This document shows positions 21,337-32,200 of a DNA stretch of 64,000 bases, one piece after another. The notes beneath the pieces are model-generated. The model searched no databases, was not told the origin of the DNA, and was given only the letters and a program-made list of their open reading frames with translations. The DNA lies in the NCBI GenBank assembly GCA_018806915.1, contig JAGKQI010000095.1, positions 434,001-498,000 of the forward strand. Direction: 5' to 3'. The translations under genes and the position numbers were made by a program. Source of the stretch: Phytophthora colocasiae (taxonomy: Eukaryota > Oomycota > Peronosporomycetes > Peronosporales > Peronosporaceae). Numbering within the stretch: position 1 is the stretch's first letter; every line of letters begins with the position of its first letter.

Positions 21337-22112
21337 GGTTTTGTGTCGAAGTTGCCTATTTGAGGCTTGGGTTTTAGATATCTTAAACGTCCGTCTGGAC
21401 AGTCAAATGCAATAAATGGATGTACCAGTTCACCAACAAGGCAATTACTTCAAAGAGTGAAGCACATCGAGTCAGCCTGTTGATTGAGATGCGGAGCGAG
21501 CAGGCAGTCGGATGGTTGTCGGGTCACCTGAAGAAACACCGGCAGGTAACCGAGCTGGCCCCGGCACAGAATGTCCCCAATACTGTATTCTAGGGATACA
21601 AGGAGGACACAATTTGGTTGATATACTATTCAACGATCGGATCCACCTCTTCCAGTTATTTTCGAGATTGATTCGTACAAAGCTACGGTCACGAAGACCT
21701 GATCATCGGTCTTGCAACTCCATCGGCACAGTATTGCCAAGTCAAACAGTCTCTCTTCCCTTGCTATTGGTATTCATCTGTCATATAGAGCTCAAACAGC
21801 TTCTGTCGATTGCCAAGCAGATGTCGAGTCACGTTTACCAACCTGCTACCATCAGGCATTAATACTAGCTTTTGTATGTTTCAAGTTGAAGTTTTAAAAA
21901 ATAGTTCTTACCAGAGTCACTTCCCAAACTTTACCCCTTACAGAAGACGCCGGATCTTAGTAGAGGCAGAGTCTGTCGTGCTCCAGCTTGATATTGATGA
22001 CCATCAACCACTTTTCGGCCCTCTCCCTACTCTCACTGTCCGTCAGGTAAGACCAACAATTCATTTCCCGATTTGCAGTCAATCGGATCAGCTCCTTTCT
22101 CCTCCGAAGGTC
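21337..22112. other. Intergenic region, tyrosinases 1-2
   Basis: No gene recognised. An initiator-like CAACAATTCATTTCC is present at about 22053-22068, some 45 nt before the tyrosinase 2 start. Confidence 0.45.
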
Positions 22113-23954
22113 ATGAAGCTCGTGTGGGTGTTGAGTGCTGCGCTGTTAGCGTTCGTCTCGACGTTGTCGCCAGTCAACGCACAATGTGGAGCTCGCGTCC
22201 GAAAAGACTGGGATTCCCTGACGGCTACCGAGAAGAACACATACAAGGGTGCCATCTCTGCTGCGATGGACTCTGGTGCGTACATCAAATTCGTCGAGAT
22301 GCACACGGAAATGCAGTCCGAGATGGAGGCGCATCGTCAGTGTATGTTCATCTACTGGCACCGCCTGCTGCTTGTCGTTTTCGAGAATATGCTGCGTGGT
22401 CAAGGTTCCCAGTTTGCCTGTGTGACCGTGCCGTATTACAACTGGGTCGGTGCCAATAACCGAATGCTGGCTGGAACTTGTTCTTCGCTTGGCGACTGCT
22501 CTACCATCACGCAAGAACTTGGAGGCTACACGACTGGATCTCAACGCACAGTCAACATCAACGGCATTTCCAACTCTGGTCGCTGTGTGTCTCAATCTCC
22601 ACTTGACCACTTCTGCCAGTCCGGGACAGTTTCCGGCTCGGCGTGCGCTCGCTGTGTACCTCGAGGTGACTGGGGTTCTGCGTCTGTTCCGTCTACTACT
22701 AGCTTCGCGTCTGTCCGTCAACAAGTTTTCAATGCACAAAACATCGGCCAAATGTCCCCAAACGTCGAACAAGGCTGCCACAACAACGTGCACTCGAATT
22801 TGGGTGGTACAATGGGAACATTCGCGTCTCCAGCTGAGCCGATCTTCTGGTCGCACCACGCGATGGTTGACGCGCTTCACACCATCTTCCACAAGTGTCG
22901 AGTGGGGACTCAACGTCTTACTTTCGCTCAGAAAGCAGCTCATCCGGTGGCCTGGACGTCGTGCGCGGAGCGTGGAGGTGGTTCATTCAATCCGACGGAT
23001 GTCATCGTCATGCGTACGGGTGTGAACGGCAACAACCCGATTCAGGGCAGTCAAGATCCACTTATTGGCCGGTATTTCACTGGCGTTCCGAACCAATTTG
23101 CGGGTTTGATGGACGTGCGTGACCTTGGAGACAGCAGCTACTCATACGAGCTGAGTGGGCAGCTAGCGGACATGTACAACAACTGCGACGGAACAGCTGC
23201 ACCGACTGCTGCGCCTTCTTCAGCTCCTGTTCCGACCACGAGTGCACCGACGAATGCTCCTCTTCCTGTTAACAATCCTCCTGTTACTCCTACTGCTGCT
23301 CCTCAACAACCAAGTCGATTTGGCTGGCTTGATTGGCTTCGCAACCGCTGGGGATTCGGCCGTGGTGGACGTCGTCTTGAAGCTGAACACGGATGGGGGT
23401 TGTGGCCGTTCGGAAACAACCAGGGAAACAATATCCGAGGAAGTGACTGCGATAACCAAGCTACTCTTGCTCCTTCCACACCAGCTACAACTCCATCGCC
23501 TCAGTATAACAGCCAAAACAACAATGTGGACGTGATCACTGTTCAAAAAGAATGTGCTGAAGAGAAGAAAGTGACCACTTGGTACCAGAAGACGATGGCC
23601 AAAATGGGCGGACAATGTGCGGAGAACATGGCGGATCTCGAGCGTCAAGTCTGCATGTTCGAGGACCAGTGTCTTGGAGGATCGAAAGACTATTCGGCAG
23701 CTTTTAAAGCCACTTGGGGGGTCAAGGAGCCTCGTTGTCTAACCATTGTGAACTCCATCAAGAGCGGCCAGAAGAAAATCACGTACGGCAGCTGGCGTCA
23801 GGACATGGAATCCTACTTCGGTTGTCCTAAGCCGACTAACACCGCACAGACTGAAGGCAAGAAGGTCGCGTACAGTGACGCGACTCAATCAGTAGTTCAG
23901 TCTGTTACTCAGACTGCCACCGACACGCTTTCAAGTGTCATCCAGTCCGTTTAA
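22113..23954 (+). CDS. Secreted tyrosinase 2
   Basis: This 613-residue paralogue has a signal peptide MKLVWVLSAALLAFVSTLSPVNAQ. The long in-frame upstream extension is not needed and lacks a signal. The copper sites are complete: FVEMHTEM, EAHRQC, YWHRLLL, GCHNNVHSNLG, FWSHHAMVD. A Pro/Ala/Thr linker (about residues 365-400) leads to an unusual Gly/Trp/Arg patch (WLDWLRNRWGFGRGGRR), then the shared C-terminal Cys domain (RQVCMFEDQCLGG...KEPRC...FGCPKP) and a Ser/Thr/Gln tail ending SSVIQSV. The same VIQSV/IIQSV ending occurs in tyrosinase 4. It is closest to tyrosinase 1 in the core. Confidence 0.93.
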   Translation: MKLVWVLSAALLAFVSTLSPVNAQCGARVRKDWDSLTATEKNTYKGAISAAMDSGAYIKFVEMHTEMQSEMEAHRQCMFIYWHRLLLVVFENMLRGQGSQFACVTVPYYNWVGANNRMLAGTCSSLGDCSTITQELGGYTTGSQRTVNINGISNSGRCVSQSPLDHFCQSGTVSGSACARCVPRGDWGSASVPSTTSFASVRQQVFNAQNIGQMSPNVEQGCHNNVHSNLGGTMGTFASPAEPIFWSHHAMVDALHTIFHKCRVGTQRLTFAQKAAHPVAWTSCAERGGGSFNPTDVIVMRTGVNGNNPIQGSQDPLIGRYFTGVPNQFAGLMDVRDLGDSSYSYELSGQLADMYNNCDGTAAPTAAPSSAPVPTTSAPTNAPLPVNNPPVTPTAAPQQPSRFGWLDWLRNRWGFGRGGRRLEAEHGWGLWPFGNNQGNNIRGSDCDNQATLAPSTPATTPSPQYNSQNNNVDVITVQKECAEEKKVTTWYQKTMAKMGGQCAENMADLERQVCMFEDQCLGGSKDYSAAFKATWGVKEPRCLTIVNSIKSGQKKITYGSWRQDMESYFGCPKPTNTAQTEGKKVAYSDATQSVVQSVTQTATDTLSSVIQSV

Positions 23955-24219
23955 ACCTTTCCACGAGAGAAGCTGTAGCTCTGTAACTCGTAGATCAATG
24001 TGACGTATCTGTTGTGTGGTTTCAATTCACCATTTGCTTCGCGAATATGATATTTTCAGCTGTCTTCAACGCACCAATATGTGGACTTGTGCTTCCATCT
24101 GCCGCCCTCGTCATTTCTGATCCTTCTTGCTGTTCGAAGCCGCTGGGAACTGTAGATCTAATGAGCTTCTGTCCCTGTCAGCCACTGTGCATTTTCCATC
24201 CTACTGAAACGTCGAAAGG

Positions 24220-25848
24220 ATGAGATTGATTCAGGTCTTCACTGTCGCCTTGACACTCGCCTTTGCTAATGCCCAAACATCTTGTGGTCCACGGATCAGA
24301 CGCAACTGGGACACCATGTCAAGTACCGAGAAAACCACGTACAAGAACGCGATCGCTGCAGCAATGGACTCCGGCGCTTACATCAAGTTCGTGGAGATCC
24401 ACACCGAGATGAAGTCCGAGATGGAAGCTCACAAGCAGTGCATGTTCTTGTACTGGCATCGGCTCTTCCTCGTAGCCTTCGAGAACATGTTGCGTGGCCA
24501 AGGTTCCGAGTTCGCGTGTGTGACGATCCCGTATTTTAACTGGATGGAGACCAGCAACAAAGCGTTGACTGGAGAATGCAAGACACTTGGAGACTGTTCT
24601 CCAATCTTGAAAGAATTGGGTGGGTTCACAACTGGAACGAAGAAAACACTCGATATCAACGGCAGAAACATCACTGGAACGTGCGTGTCGGAGTCCCCAC
24701 TGGATCATTTCTGTCAGTCTTCAACAACTCCTAAAGCTTCGTGTGCTGGTTGTTTACCACGAGGGGATTGGGGTGCAGCCAAAGTACCAGCGAGTATCAG
24801 TTACGCGTCGGTAGTTGGTCAAGTTTTCAATGGATCGAATATCGAGAAAGTTTCGCGCACGGTAGAACGCGGTTGTCATGCGGATATCCACGCTACGCTC
24901 GGTAGTACAATGACCAAGTTCCAATCACCTGCAGATCCGATTTTCTGGTCACACCACGCCATGTTGGACGCTTTACTCACGATCTTCCACACGTGTCGCG
25001 TTGGTACTCGACGAATGACATTCGAGCAAAAGGCAGCAGATCCAGTCGCTTGGGCCTCTTGTAAGCGGCGAGTCGGGAAGAAAGCGACTGGAGCGCCGTT
25101 TAAACCGACCGATGTGGTGACGATGAGGACCGGTACGAATGGAATTAACCCAATCGATGGGAGTAAGGATCCACTTATCGGCCAGTTCTTTAAAGACGTA
25201 CCCAACCGATTCGCGGACTTACTGGACGGGAGTGATCTCGGACTCAGCAGCTACACGTACGAGATCAATGGACTGCTTGCCACCATGTACAATACGTGCG
25301 GTGGAATGAAGAAAAAAACTGTTACTCCAGCTACGACCACTCCTAAGCCAAGCACCAGCTCAACATCAGCACCAGAAGCTTCCGGTCGTAACCAAGCCGA
25401 TAGGATTCGGAGTTTCTTCGATTGGTTGGTAGGTAAAGTGACTCCGAGGATGCAACGAGAAAGACGGCTATCAAGTTGTCGAACAGCCACGAAGAAAGCT
25501 TCGAGTAAAGAGAATGTCCCAGTGGTGATCACTGCTGAGTTGACAAAATCCGAGAAGCGCGTGATCAACTGGTACACGGAAGCGGTTGCTGCTAATGGAG
25601 AGTTCTCGGCCAAAAGCATAGCAGATACCGAACGTCAAGTCTGCACGTTCCACGATCAGTGTCTGGGTGGAATTGTCGATTATTCTGAGGAGTTCAAAAC
25701 TCTCTGGGGAGTTCAAGAACCGCGTTGTAGGACCATCGTGAACGCTATCAACAATGGCGAGCAGAAAATCCTCGACACAGCGTGGAAAGAGAAGATGGAA
25801 AACCATTTCGGATGTCCACAACCAATCAACGAGACTGAAAAGATGTAG
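24220..25848 (+). CDS. Secreted tyrosinase 3
   Basis: A 542-residue protein with signal peptide MRLIQVFTVALTLAFANAQ. CuA: FVEIHTEM, EAHKQC, YWHRLFL. CuB: GCHADIHATLG and FWSHHAMLD, with all six ligand positions occupied by His. The linker is shorter than in copies 1 and 2 (TPKPSTSSTSAPEAS). The shared Cys domain follows (RQVCTFHDQCLGG...QEPRC...FGCPQP), and the protein ends soon after without the Gln/Ser or TEEP tail. GTGCATTTTCC about 30 nt upstream of the start is a weaker initiator match. It starts only about 265 bp after tyrosinase 2. Confidence 0.93.
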   Translation: MRLIQVFTVALTLAFANAQTSCGPRIRRNWDTMSSTEKTTYKNAIAAAMDSGAYIKFVEIHTEMKSEMEAHKQCMFLYWHRLFLVAFENMLRGQGSEFACVTIPYFNWMETSNKALTGECKTLGDCSPILKELGGFTTGTKKTLDINGRNITGTCVSESPLDHFCQSSTTPKASCAGCLPRGDWGAAKVPASISYASVVGQVFNGSNIEKVSRTVERGCHADIHATLGSTMTKFQSPADPIFWSHHAMLDALLTIFHTCRVGTRRMTFEQKAADPVAWASCKRRVGKKATGAPFKPTDVVTMRTGTNGINPIDGSKDPLIGQFFKDVPNRFADLLDGSDLGLSSYTYEINGLLATMYNTCGGMKKKTVTPATTTPKPSTSSTSAPEASGRNQADRIRSFFDWLVGKVTPRMQRERRLSSCRTATKKASSKENVPVVITAELTKSEKRVINWYTEAVAANGEFSAKSIADTERQVCTFHDQCLGGIVDYSEEFKTLWGVQEPRCRTIVNAINNGEQKILDTAWKEKMENHFGCPQPINETEKM

Positions 25849-26266
25849 ACAAAGTGTCCACCATGTACAGTAAATGTTTCGCGTAGATGTCACCCAGTAA
25901 TCAATGTAGAACCGCAGTCACCACACTCAAACACTGAGATGTTCATGCATTCTCCAGTCCGTTCGAATTCCATGTGTAACTCACAAGGAATCTGAATACC
26001 TTGGCCAGGAATTGGCTGCAGACGCTTTTGACCACGTGGTAGTGACACCTCAACTCTGATATGAGCTCAAGGCTTCAACACCAAAACTCAACAGTCGACT
26101 GTCTGCCACGAGCTACAGCGGAACCCAGATGGCAATTAATTCACTCTTGCTCTTGCAGCCATTATGTCTCGTATCCTAAAGGCACAAGGGGCGTGAACGT
26201 ATTCCAGCGATCCAAGCGTCTCACTTTCCAATTTCCCTTCAACCGGATCATCTTCCCCCAGTCACA
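25849..26266. other. Intergenic region, tyrosinases 3-4
   Basis: About 420 bp with no gene. It holds the initiator-like element at 26219-26234. Confidence 0.5.
26219..26234 (+). promoter_or_regulatory. Oomycete initiator-like element of tyrosinase 4
   Basis: TCTCACTTTCCAATTT is a close match to the initiator consensus, about 33 nt before the start codon. Confidence 0.55.
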
Positions 26267-28102
26267 ATGAAATTCCCGTCAATTCTCACACTTGGTCTCC
26301 TCGCTTTCACGACATCAACTGAAGCTCAAACGACCTGTGAACCTCGAGTTAGACGCAACTGGGACGCGTTCTCCGACACGGACAAGAACACGTACAAGAG
26401 CTCTCTTGCATTGGCCATGGACTCCGGAGCGTACATCAAGTTCGTTGAGATCCACCAAGAGCACATGTCCAACATCGAAGCGCACGGGCATTGCATGTTC
26501 ATCTACTGGCATCGGTACTTCCTCATCGCCTTTGAGAACATGTTGCGAGCTCAAGGGGATGAATACGCCTGCGTCACGCTGCTGTACTACAACTGGATGG
26601 ACGCGTACAGCCGTCAACTGGATGGGAAATGCAGCTCGTGCTGCCATCACGAGCGAGTTAGGGGGATCTAGTGGCTCGACACAAACTGTGAAGATCAACG
26701 CGGAAACCATCCAAGGCTCCTGTGTGACTGAATGGCCGTTGAACCACTTCTGTCAATCTTCGACTCCAGGCACAGACTGCTCTGGCTGTGTGCCACGGGG
26801 AAATTGGGACTCTATTACCATGGATCCAGCCACGGGTTTCGCAAGCTTACAGAGTCAGGTTTTCAAAGAGAAAAACATCACGGGAGCTTCGCACAGCATC
26901 GAAGTTGAGGGTCATGCAGCGGTGCACAACGATCTCAGCGCGACAATGGGAGCTCAGGCCTCCCCTGCAGACCCGATCTTCTGGTCACATCACTCCATGG
27001 TGGACGCACTGCACACAATCTTCCACAAGTGCCGGGTAGGGACGCCGCGAATGACGTTCGAGGAGAAGGCAGCAAACCCGGTGGCCTGGCAATCTTGTGG
27101 ACGTCGAGATGGAGGTGTCTTCCACCCGACTGATGTCGTTGCTGTACGCACCGGAACAAATGCCAGTCCACTCAACGCGACGCGGGACTCAGTTGTCGAC
27201 CAGTTCTTCCAGGATGTACCTAACCGATACGCGGATCTCATGGACGTTCGTGACCTTGGAGACTCTAGCTACTCGTATGAGCTGAGTGGACATCTTGCCT
27301 CCATGTACACTAACTGTGATGGATTGTCTTCTCCAGCCCTGTTCCAACGACAAGCTCTCCGGAACCAACAACCACTGCTCCTGCTCCGACAACCGCTGCT
27401 CCAGAAACCCCAACGAATACCCCTGAACTTTCAACAACTTCTCCATCCCCGACAACGACCTCTCCACCTGCTACACAGACTCCTTCTACTCCATCTCTAC
27501 CACCTTTTACTGATGGATTGAACAGCCAACAACTGCAGGATGCTCAGCGGTTCTTCCAGTGGCTTTGGAGCAACGTTTTCTCCAACAACAACACGCCAAA
27601 CTTCCGTAAATTGGCAGCTGAAGACGCCACTACTCAGCAGGAGACCAAATCGACACCAGCCCCGTCCAAGGGTGCGCAAGACGATGGCAAGGTGGATGTC
27701 ATCATCATTGACAAGTGTGGCGAATCGGAACAACGCGTCATGACCTGGTACCAGCAGACAGCAACTGCCATGGGTGGGATGTCGGTCGAAACCATAGCGG
27801 ACATTGAGCGACAGAGCTGCATGTTCCACGACCAGTGCTTGGGCGGCGTGAAGGATTTCTCGGACGACTTTAAAGCTCGTTGGGGGTTCAAGGAGTCACG
27901 CTGCAAAGCCATCGTCGAAGCAGTCAAATGCGGCGCCGAACCGATCATCTACAGCCAGTGGCGAGAAAACATGGAGGCTCACTTCGGCTGCCCAATCCCC
28001 GCTAACGCAAGCACTCCAGCACCGTCGAGTCAGCAGCAAATAAGTCAAACGGACCAGACTCAACAGCAAACGATCGTTCAGTCAATCATCCAGTCCGTGT
28101 AA
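26267..28102 (+). pseudogene. Tyrosinase 4, interrupted by two frameshifts
   Basis: Signal peptide MKFPSILTLGLLAFTTSTEAQ, then CuA boxes FVEIHQEH, EAHGHC and YWHRYFL in the first frame. Near 26640 the frame changes: compared with tyrosinase 2, about 11 nt are missing after a CSS codon run. CuB boxes GHAAVHNDLS and FWSHHSMVD lie in the new frame. Near 27340 one base is missing in a C run within the start of the Pro/Thr linker, which returns the reading to the first frame through the shared Cys domain (RQSCMFHDQCLGG...FGCPIP) to the end at IIQSV. All ligands remain in the conserved blocks. Either the gene is a recent pseudogene or the two sites are sequence errors. Neither has usable splice borders. 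Confidence 0.85.
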
Positions 28103-28307
28103 ATTACCGTCTTCTCTGTACACTACACAACAGCACCACTTGTGAGTCTTCTACCATCTTTTACAAATAAATGTCATTGTGTTCTTTCAACTTGTTCCTC
28201 TGCTTTGACCTATCAAAAAAAACTTTATCAAGAAAACAATGAGTATCCCAGCCATTTCACAATTCAAGCTATCAAATTCTCACCACTACAAAGGTCTTCT
28301 TCTCCTT

Positions 28308-29026
28308 CTACTGGATCTTCATCATGAAGTTCGGATCCCGTCGATACTTCGCCTCGAATCTCTCCATCCACTTGTCCAGTAGATTCGTAGGAATCGTCAT
28401 GTAGCTGCTATTGTTACTGGTCGAGAAGGAGCTGAGGTAGTTAAATAGATCCTGCGCGATCTTCAATGCAAAAGCTTTGCGCTCCTCCAGGCCACTAGCC
28501 TCAATGCCCAAATTCTTGACATTATCCAGACTCTCAATAGAAACCCCCAGTTGAAGCACTGGTTGGCCTTCCACGTCCGGATGTGTGGGCCACGACGTCC
28601 GGAAAATGGCGCTGGGCTTCTCCGCGAAGACTGTTCCTAGTAGCTGCCAGTTCTGCAGAGCTGGTACTGCGAAATACAGCACAGCTAAAGACATGGAAAC
28701 ATTAGTTTACCTTTTTGTTTACCACATGGCTACATTTTTTTATTTTGTTTACCTCCGAAACCTGGAGGCACAGGTGAACCTGGCAACAGGAAGAATGTGA
28801 GGTCTGTCACTTGCGATGGCTCTAGAATGTCTACCACATAATGAGCAGGCCCGATCTCCCTGGTAACAAAAAGGTAAACAAATATAATCTGGTTCAGATG
28901 CTGGAGTAACAAAACTTCCAGTATACAAATATGATAATAGATACATATGTACCGGAAGTCGGTGATGACGGGGCGGCCTGCGATCACGAGGCCGAACTGG
29001 GCGATTCCAGGTGGGGCGACGTTCAT
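28308..29026 (-). CDS. Hikeshi/OPI10 family protein
   Basis: Three minus-strand exons, 29026-28953, 28859-28753 and 28684-28308 (185 residues), each with GT-AG borders. Diagnostic blocks for the family are present: an N-terminal FGLVIAGRPVITDFRE, then PGSPVPPGFGGAVLYFAVP across the second junction (compare PFPxGMGGSVYFSYP), NWQLLGTVFAEKPSAIFRTSW, and a C-terminal LLDKWMERFEAKY. Hikeshi in animals imports Hsp70 into the nucleus under heat stress. The yeast relative is Opi10. The same role in this organism is likely but inferred. The Gly-Met of the animal loop is Gly-Phe here. Confidence 0.92.
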
Positions 29027-29238
29027 CCTCAGTGGTAAAGTGAAGTGCGAGCGAAAGTTCTGGAACGTGATTGGTGTGGTACACTCAAATGCATATCGCT
29101 GATGTCATAATATATGATGTCATAAAATATGAAATTTCATATGGTGTTGTAAAAGGAATACCCCTAAATAACAATACCTCTAAAGACGAATAGTAGCCAT
29201 TCAACTATAGATCAAGAATTCAGCCCACGCCTACTGCA

Positions 29239-32200
29239 TTAAATCACGATCGACTGATAATATTCTTCACACCACGCATACAGCATGAGCATTTCCAGTG
29301 TACATTTACTAACTGCAGCTGCAGTAGTCGTAGCTCCACATGAAGATGCCCACAACGTCTGATATGCAGTATTCTCCTGTCTCCACGCACAGGTTTGAAT
29401 CCGTTTAGTTTGCAATCGAGATCGCGAGAAATCTTCGTCAAGTTGAGCCAGGTCCAAGCTCCAGAGATCATCTAGCAATGTCGTGTCATCTTGTCCACCA
29501 AAGAGATACACACGCGGTGCACTGTTGCCTGGTGGAGAGAAAACAAAGGTGCCAGCACTCCAATACCGTGCCACAGGGCGTTGCTCGTCGATTGAGCCCA
29601 CTCCATCGGTAGCAACAGTGCTCCACCCGTCGATCACGTCTTCAAGGCACTTCAAACGGACGTCAAATTGCGATTCAAAGCGAGATGGTGACAGTGTACT
29701 TGATCCTAGCGATTCTCGTCGAGGAGGCTTCAACCCACGACCTACAGCCATCAGCTCATATGGAGTAAGCAACGTTGTTCGTCCAGCGTGAACTCTTCTT
29801 TCAGCGATGCTCGGGCTTTCTCTGTCGGTCAGAGACGCCAGTTGCGTCCATCGGGCAGTTGGAGCCACACCGAAAGCTGCACTTGGACTGTAGTCTAACC
29901 GATACAAGTCATTCAACTCCAAGCTGGTACCCCCTGCAGCACCTCCGAAGACGAACATACTGCTTTCGAACACGACAACCGAGTGCTGGAACCGCGGGCT
30001 TGGCGTTGTTCCAGTGGACAACGACGATAAACTGGTCCATGTGAAGCCTGGAACACACGGGGCTACGTCAAAAACCACGTCCCACGAGTCGATAGTGCCG
30101 ACTAAGCCATCAGCGACAGTGTCCGCCACCTCAAGCGTCCAATTCCCAGCAACAGGCAACTGGTGAAAGACTGATAGCGGCTCGAGAGAAGCCTTGGACG
30201 CTCCAGTAGAGGCGAAGCTTAACTTTTGAGTTCCCGCGAAACACTTAGTCCTGTCGGCTGCTTCTTCTGGACTACGTAGCAGCACCGGGAAAGCTCTCGT
30301 GTTTGGGGCAGTGCCTGTCGCTCTGTGGTCCCCTTGGAAACTCCCCAACCCTTGACTTTCGCTCCATGTCGTTTCTCGAGCCTGAGAATCCGCTGGGAAA
30401 TGAACAGTCTGCTGTCGTCCTGGAAACGTAGCAGGTCCGGGTCCGAACAACTGCAGTTGAAGCTTATGTGGACAGGCATGAGTTACCTGCACTTTCACAA
30501 CTACTTTGGCAACACAGAGCTGCTCACCACTAGCGCTTGGACTCTTTTTCCCTAAAGCGAAGGCTTCTCCTCCATCAGGGATAGGAAGATTCGCTGGTTG
30601 GCGAGAATCAAGCGATACTGAGGCTTGCTTTGCTGTCGTGGACGATATCGAGAGTTCCCAAAGATCGTTGAGAGCCTGAGGGCCCCACGTTGAGGCATCA
30701 GAGGCATCTGCAGCGTTATTTTGCCTCCCTCCAAAAAGAATTAAACGGTTCTTAACCACTGCCATCGAATGTTTCTCGCGCGGAGGCGGTAGCAGCGTTG
30801 GCTGAGGCACCGACCACCAGGTTCCAGTTAATAGATCATATCGCCAAAGCTCATTAGACACTGATCGTGGTTGCTGCAGTAAACACGGGACTTTGTGTGC
30901 TTGATTGCACTCGTAACTTTTCGCCATTCCTCCAAAGAGATACAGATAATTATCCAAAGATGTGAGTGAGTGACCGCGTCTTGCAGATGGCAATCGCTGC
31001 AGAGGAGGAGTGTTAGTTAGCCGCATTCCGGCACGTGTGATTTCTTCGTCCATAGTTCGAGTAACACACCGTTGCCACGTATTCAGTGGTTTCGGAGGCA
31101 TAAGAAGCGTAACAACGTCGCTATAGAAGCCACTCCCATCTAGCAGTAAAGGTTTCACTCGGAAACGATACGCAGCCATAGGAGCAAGACCATTCACTGT
31201 GACATTCCCGTTGTTTTTCCCTGTGATTTCAGAGCTAGGGAGCGTAATTAAACGCACAATGCGAAAGTCCTCACTTGCTGAGCGGTTAGCCATCTCGACT
31301 AGAAAACCCTCAACAAGCTGAGAAAACCCGTAACGTGGTGCCTTCCAAGTCACACTGACACTTGACGACGTTAAGGGGGACACACTAACCTGTTGAACAC
31401 CTTCCCCAGTTGCTTGGGGTCGTAGACTGGCGTCGCTGCTCCCAGCTTTGGACGAATTAAACAAATCATTTAGAGAAACGAAGCTGCTTCCTCCACCGCC
31501 ACCAGCGCCGTCCACGCCTGCTCCACCGCCTCCACCACCAAGGAACCCCCCACCTCCGCCTCCACCCGCTTGCTTCCCACTTTGGCCACTCCCTCCTCTT
31601 CTCCGTTGGCCATGAGACGGCGATCTCGCTGCTTCCAATGGAGCCACGACGACTTCCATAAGCGACGTCTGGGGGTTCATTAGGCATTCGCCTTCGAGTG
31701 AGAATTGATACGAGCCTCCAGTGCCTGCGAGGCCTGCGGATGTTAGTGTGGCTCCAGTCCCTCCAGTTGCGAGAACAGAGTAGTCAGCGCTACTAGCAGC
31801 AAAGCCCCAATCAAGATGCTGATGTCTAGCTGGAAGACCCTCGCTATCTCGCGTATCCCCTGCTACGTTCGAAGAATGATATTCGTCTCGAGGCGGCTGT
31901 CCCGTGATACCCAGATCGAGAGGGATAGTCGTGGCATCAGCAGCAAGGCCAGCTTCTGCTTGATTTAAGTCACCGCCTCCTCCTCCATGCGCACAGCAGT
32001 AATCAGTCGAACCTGCACCGCCACCTCCAGCCGCTACAAGTACTGTACGTCCATTCATCAGCACTTCTGAAGCTCCACCGCCACCGCCACCTGAAAAATC
32101 ACCTGTTCCACCGTTGCCACCACCATTAAAACCACCTCGACCATCCTCATGACCTCCACCGCCTACTAAAATGTTGATAGAATCTCCAGGATTTACACGG

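Noticed and set aside
21810..22112. N-terminal extension of tyrosinase 2
   Set aside because: The in-frame extension would bury the signal peptide, and the other copies start at the equivalent MK(L/F) position.
22146..22943. Minus-strand ORF of 265 codons over tyrosinase 2
   Set aside because: Antisense of the conserved copper-site region; similar shadows occur at 20125-20649, 24319-24708 and 61231-61923 over other copies.
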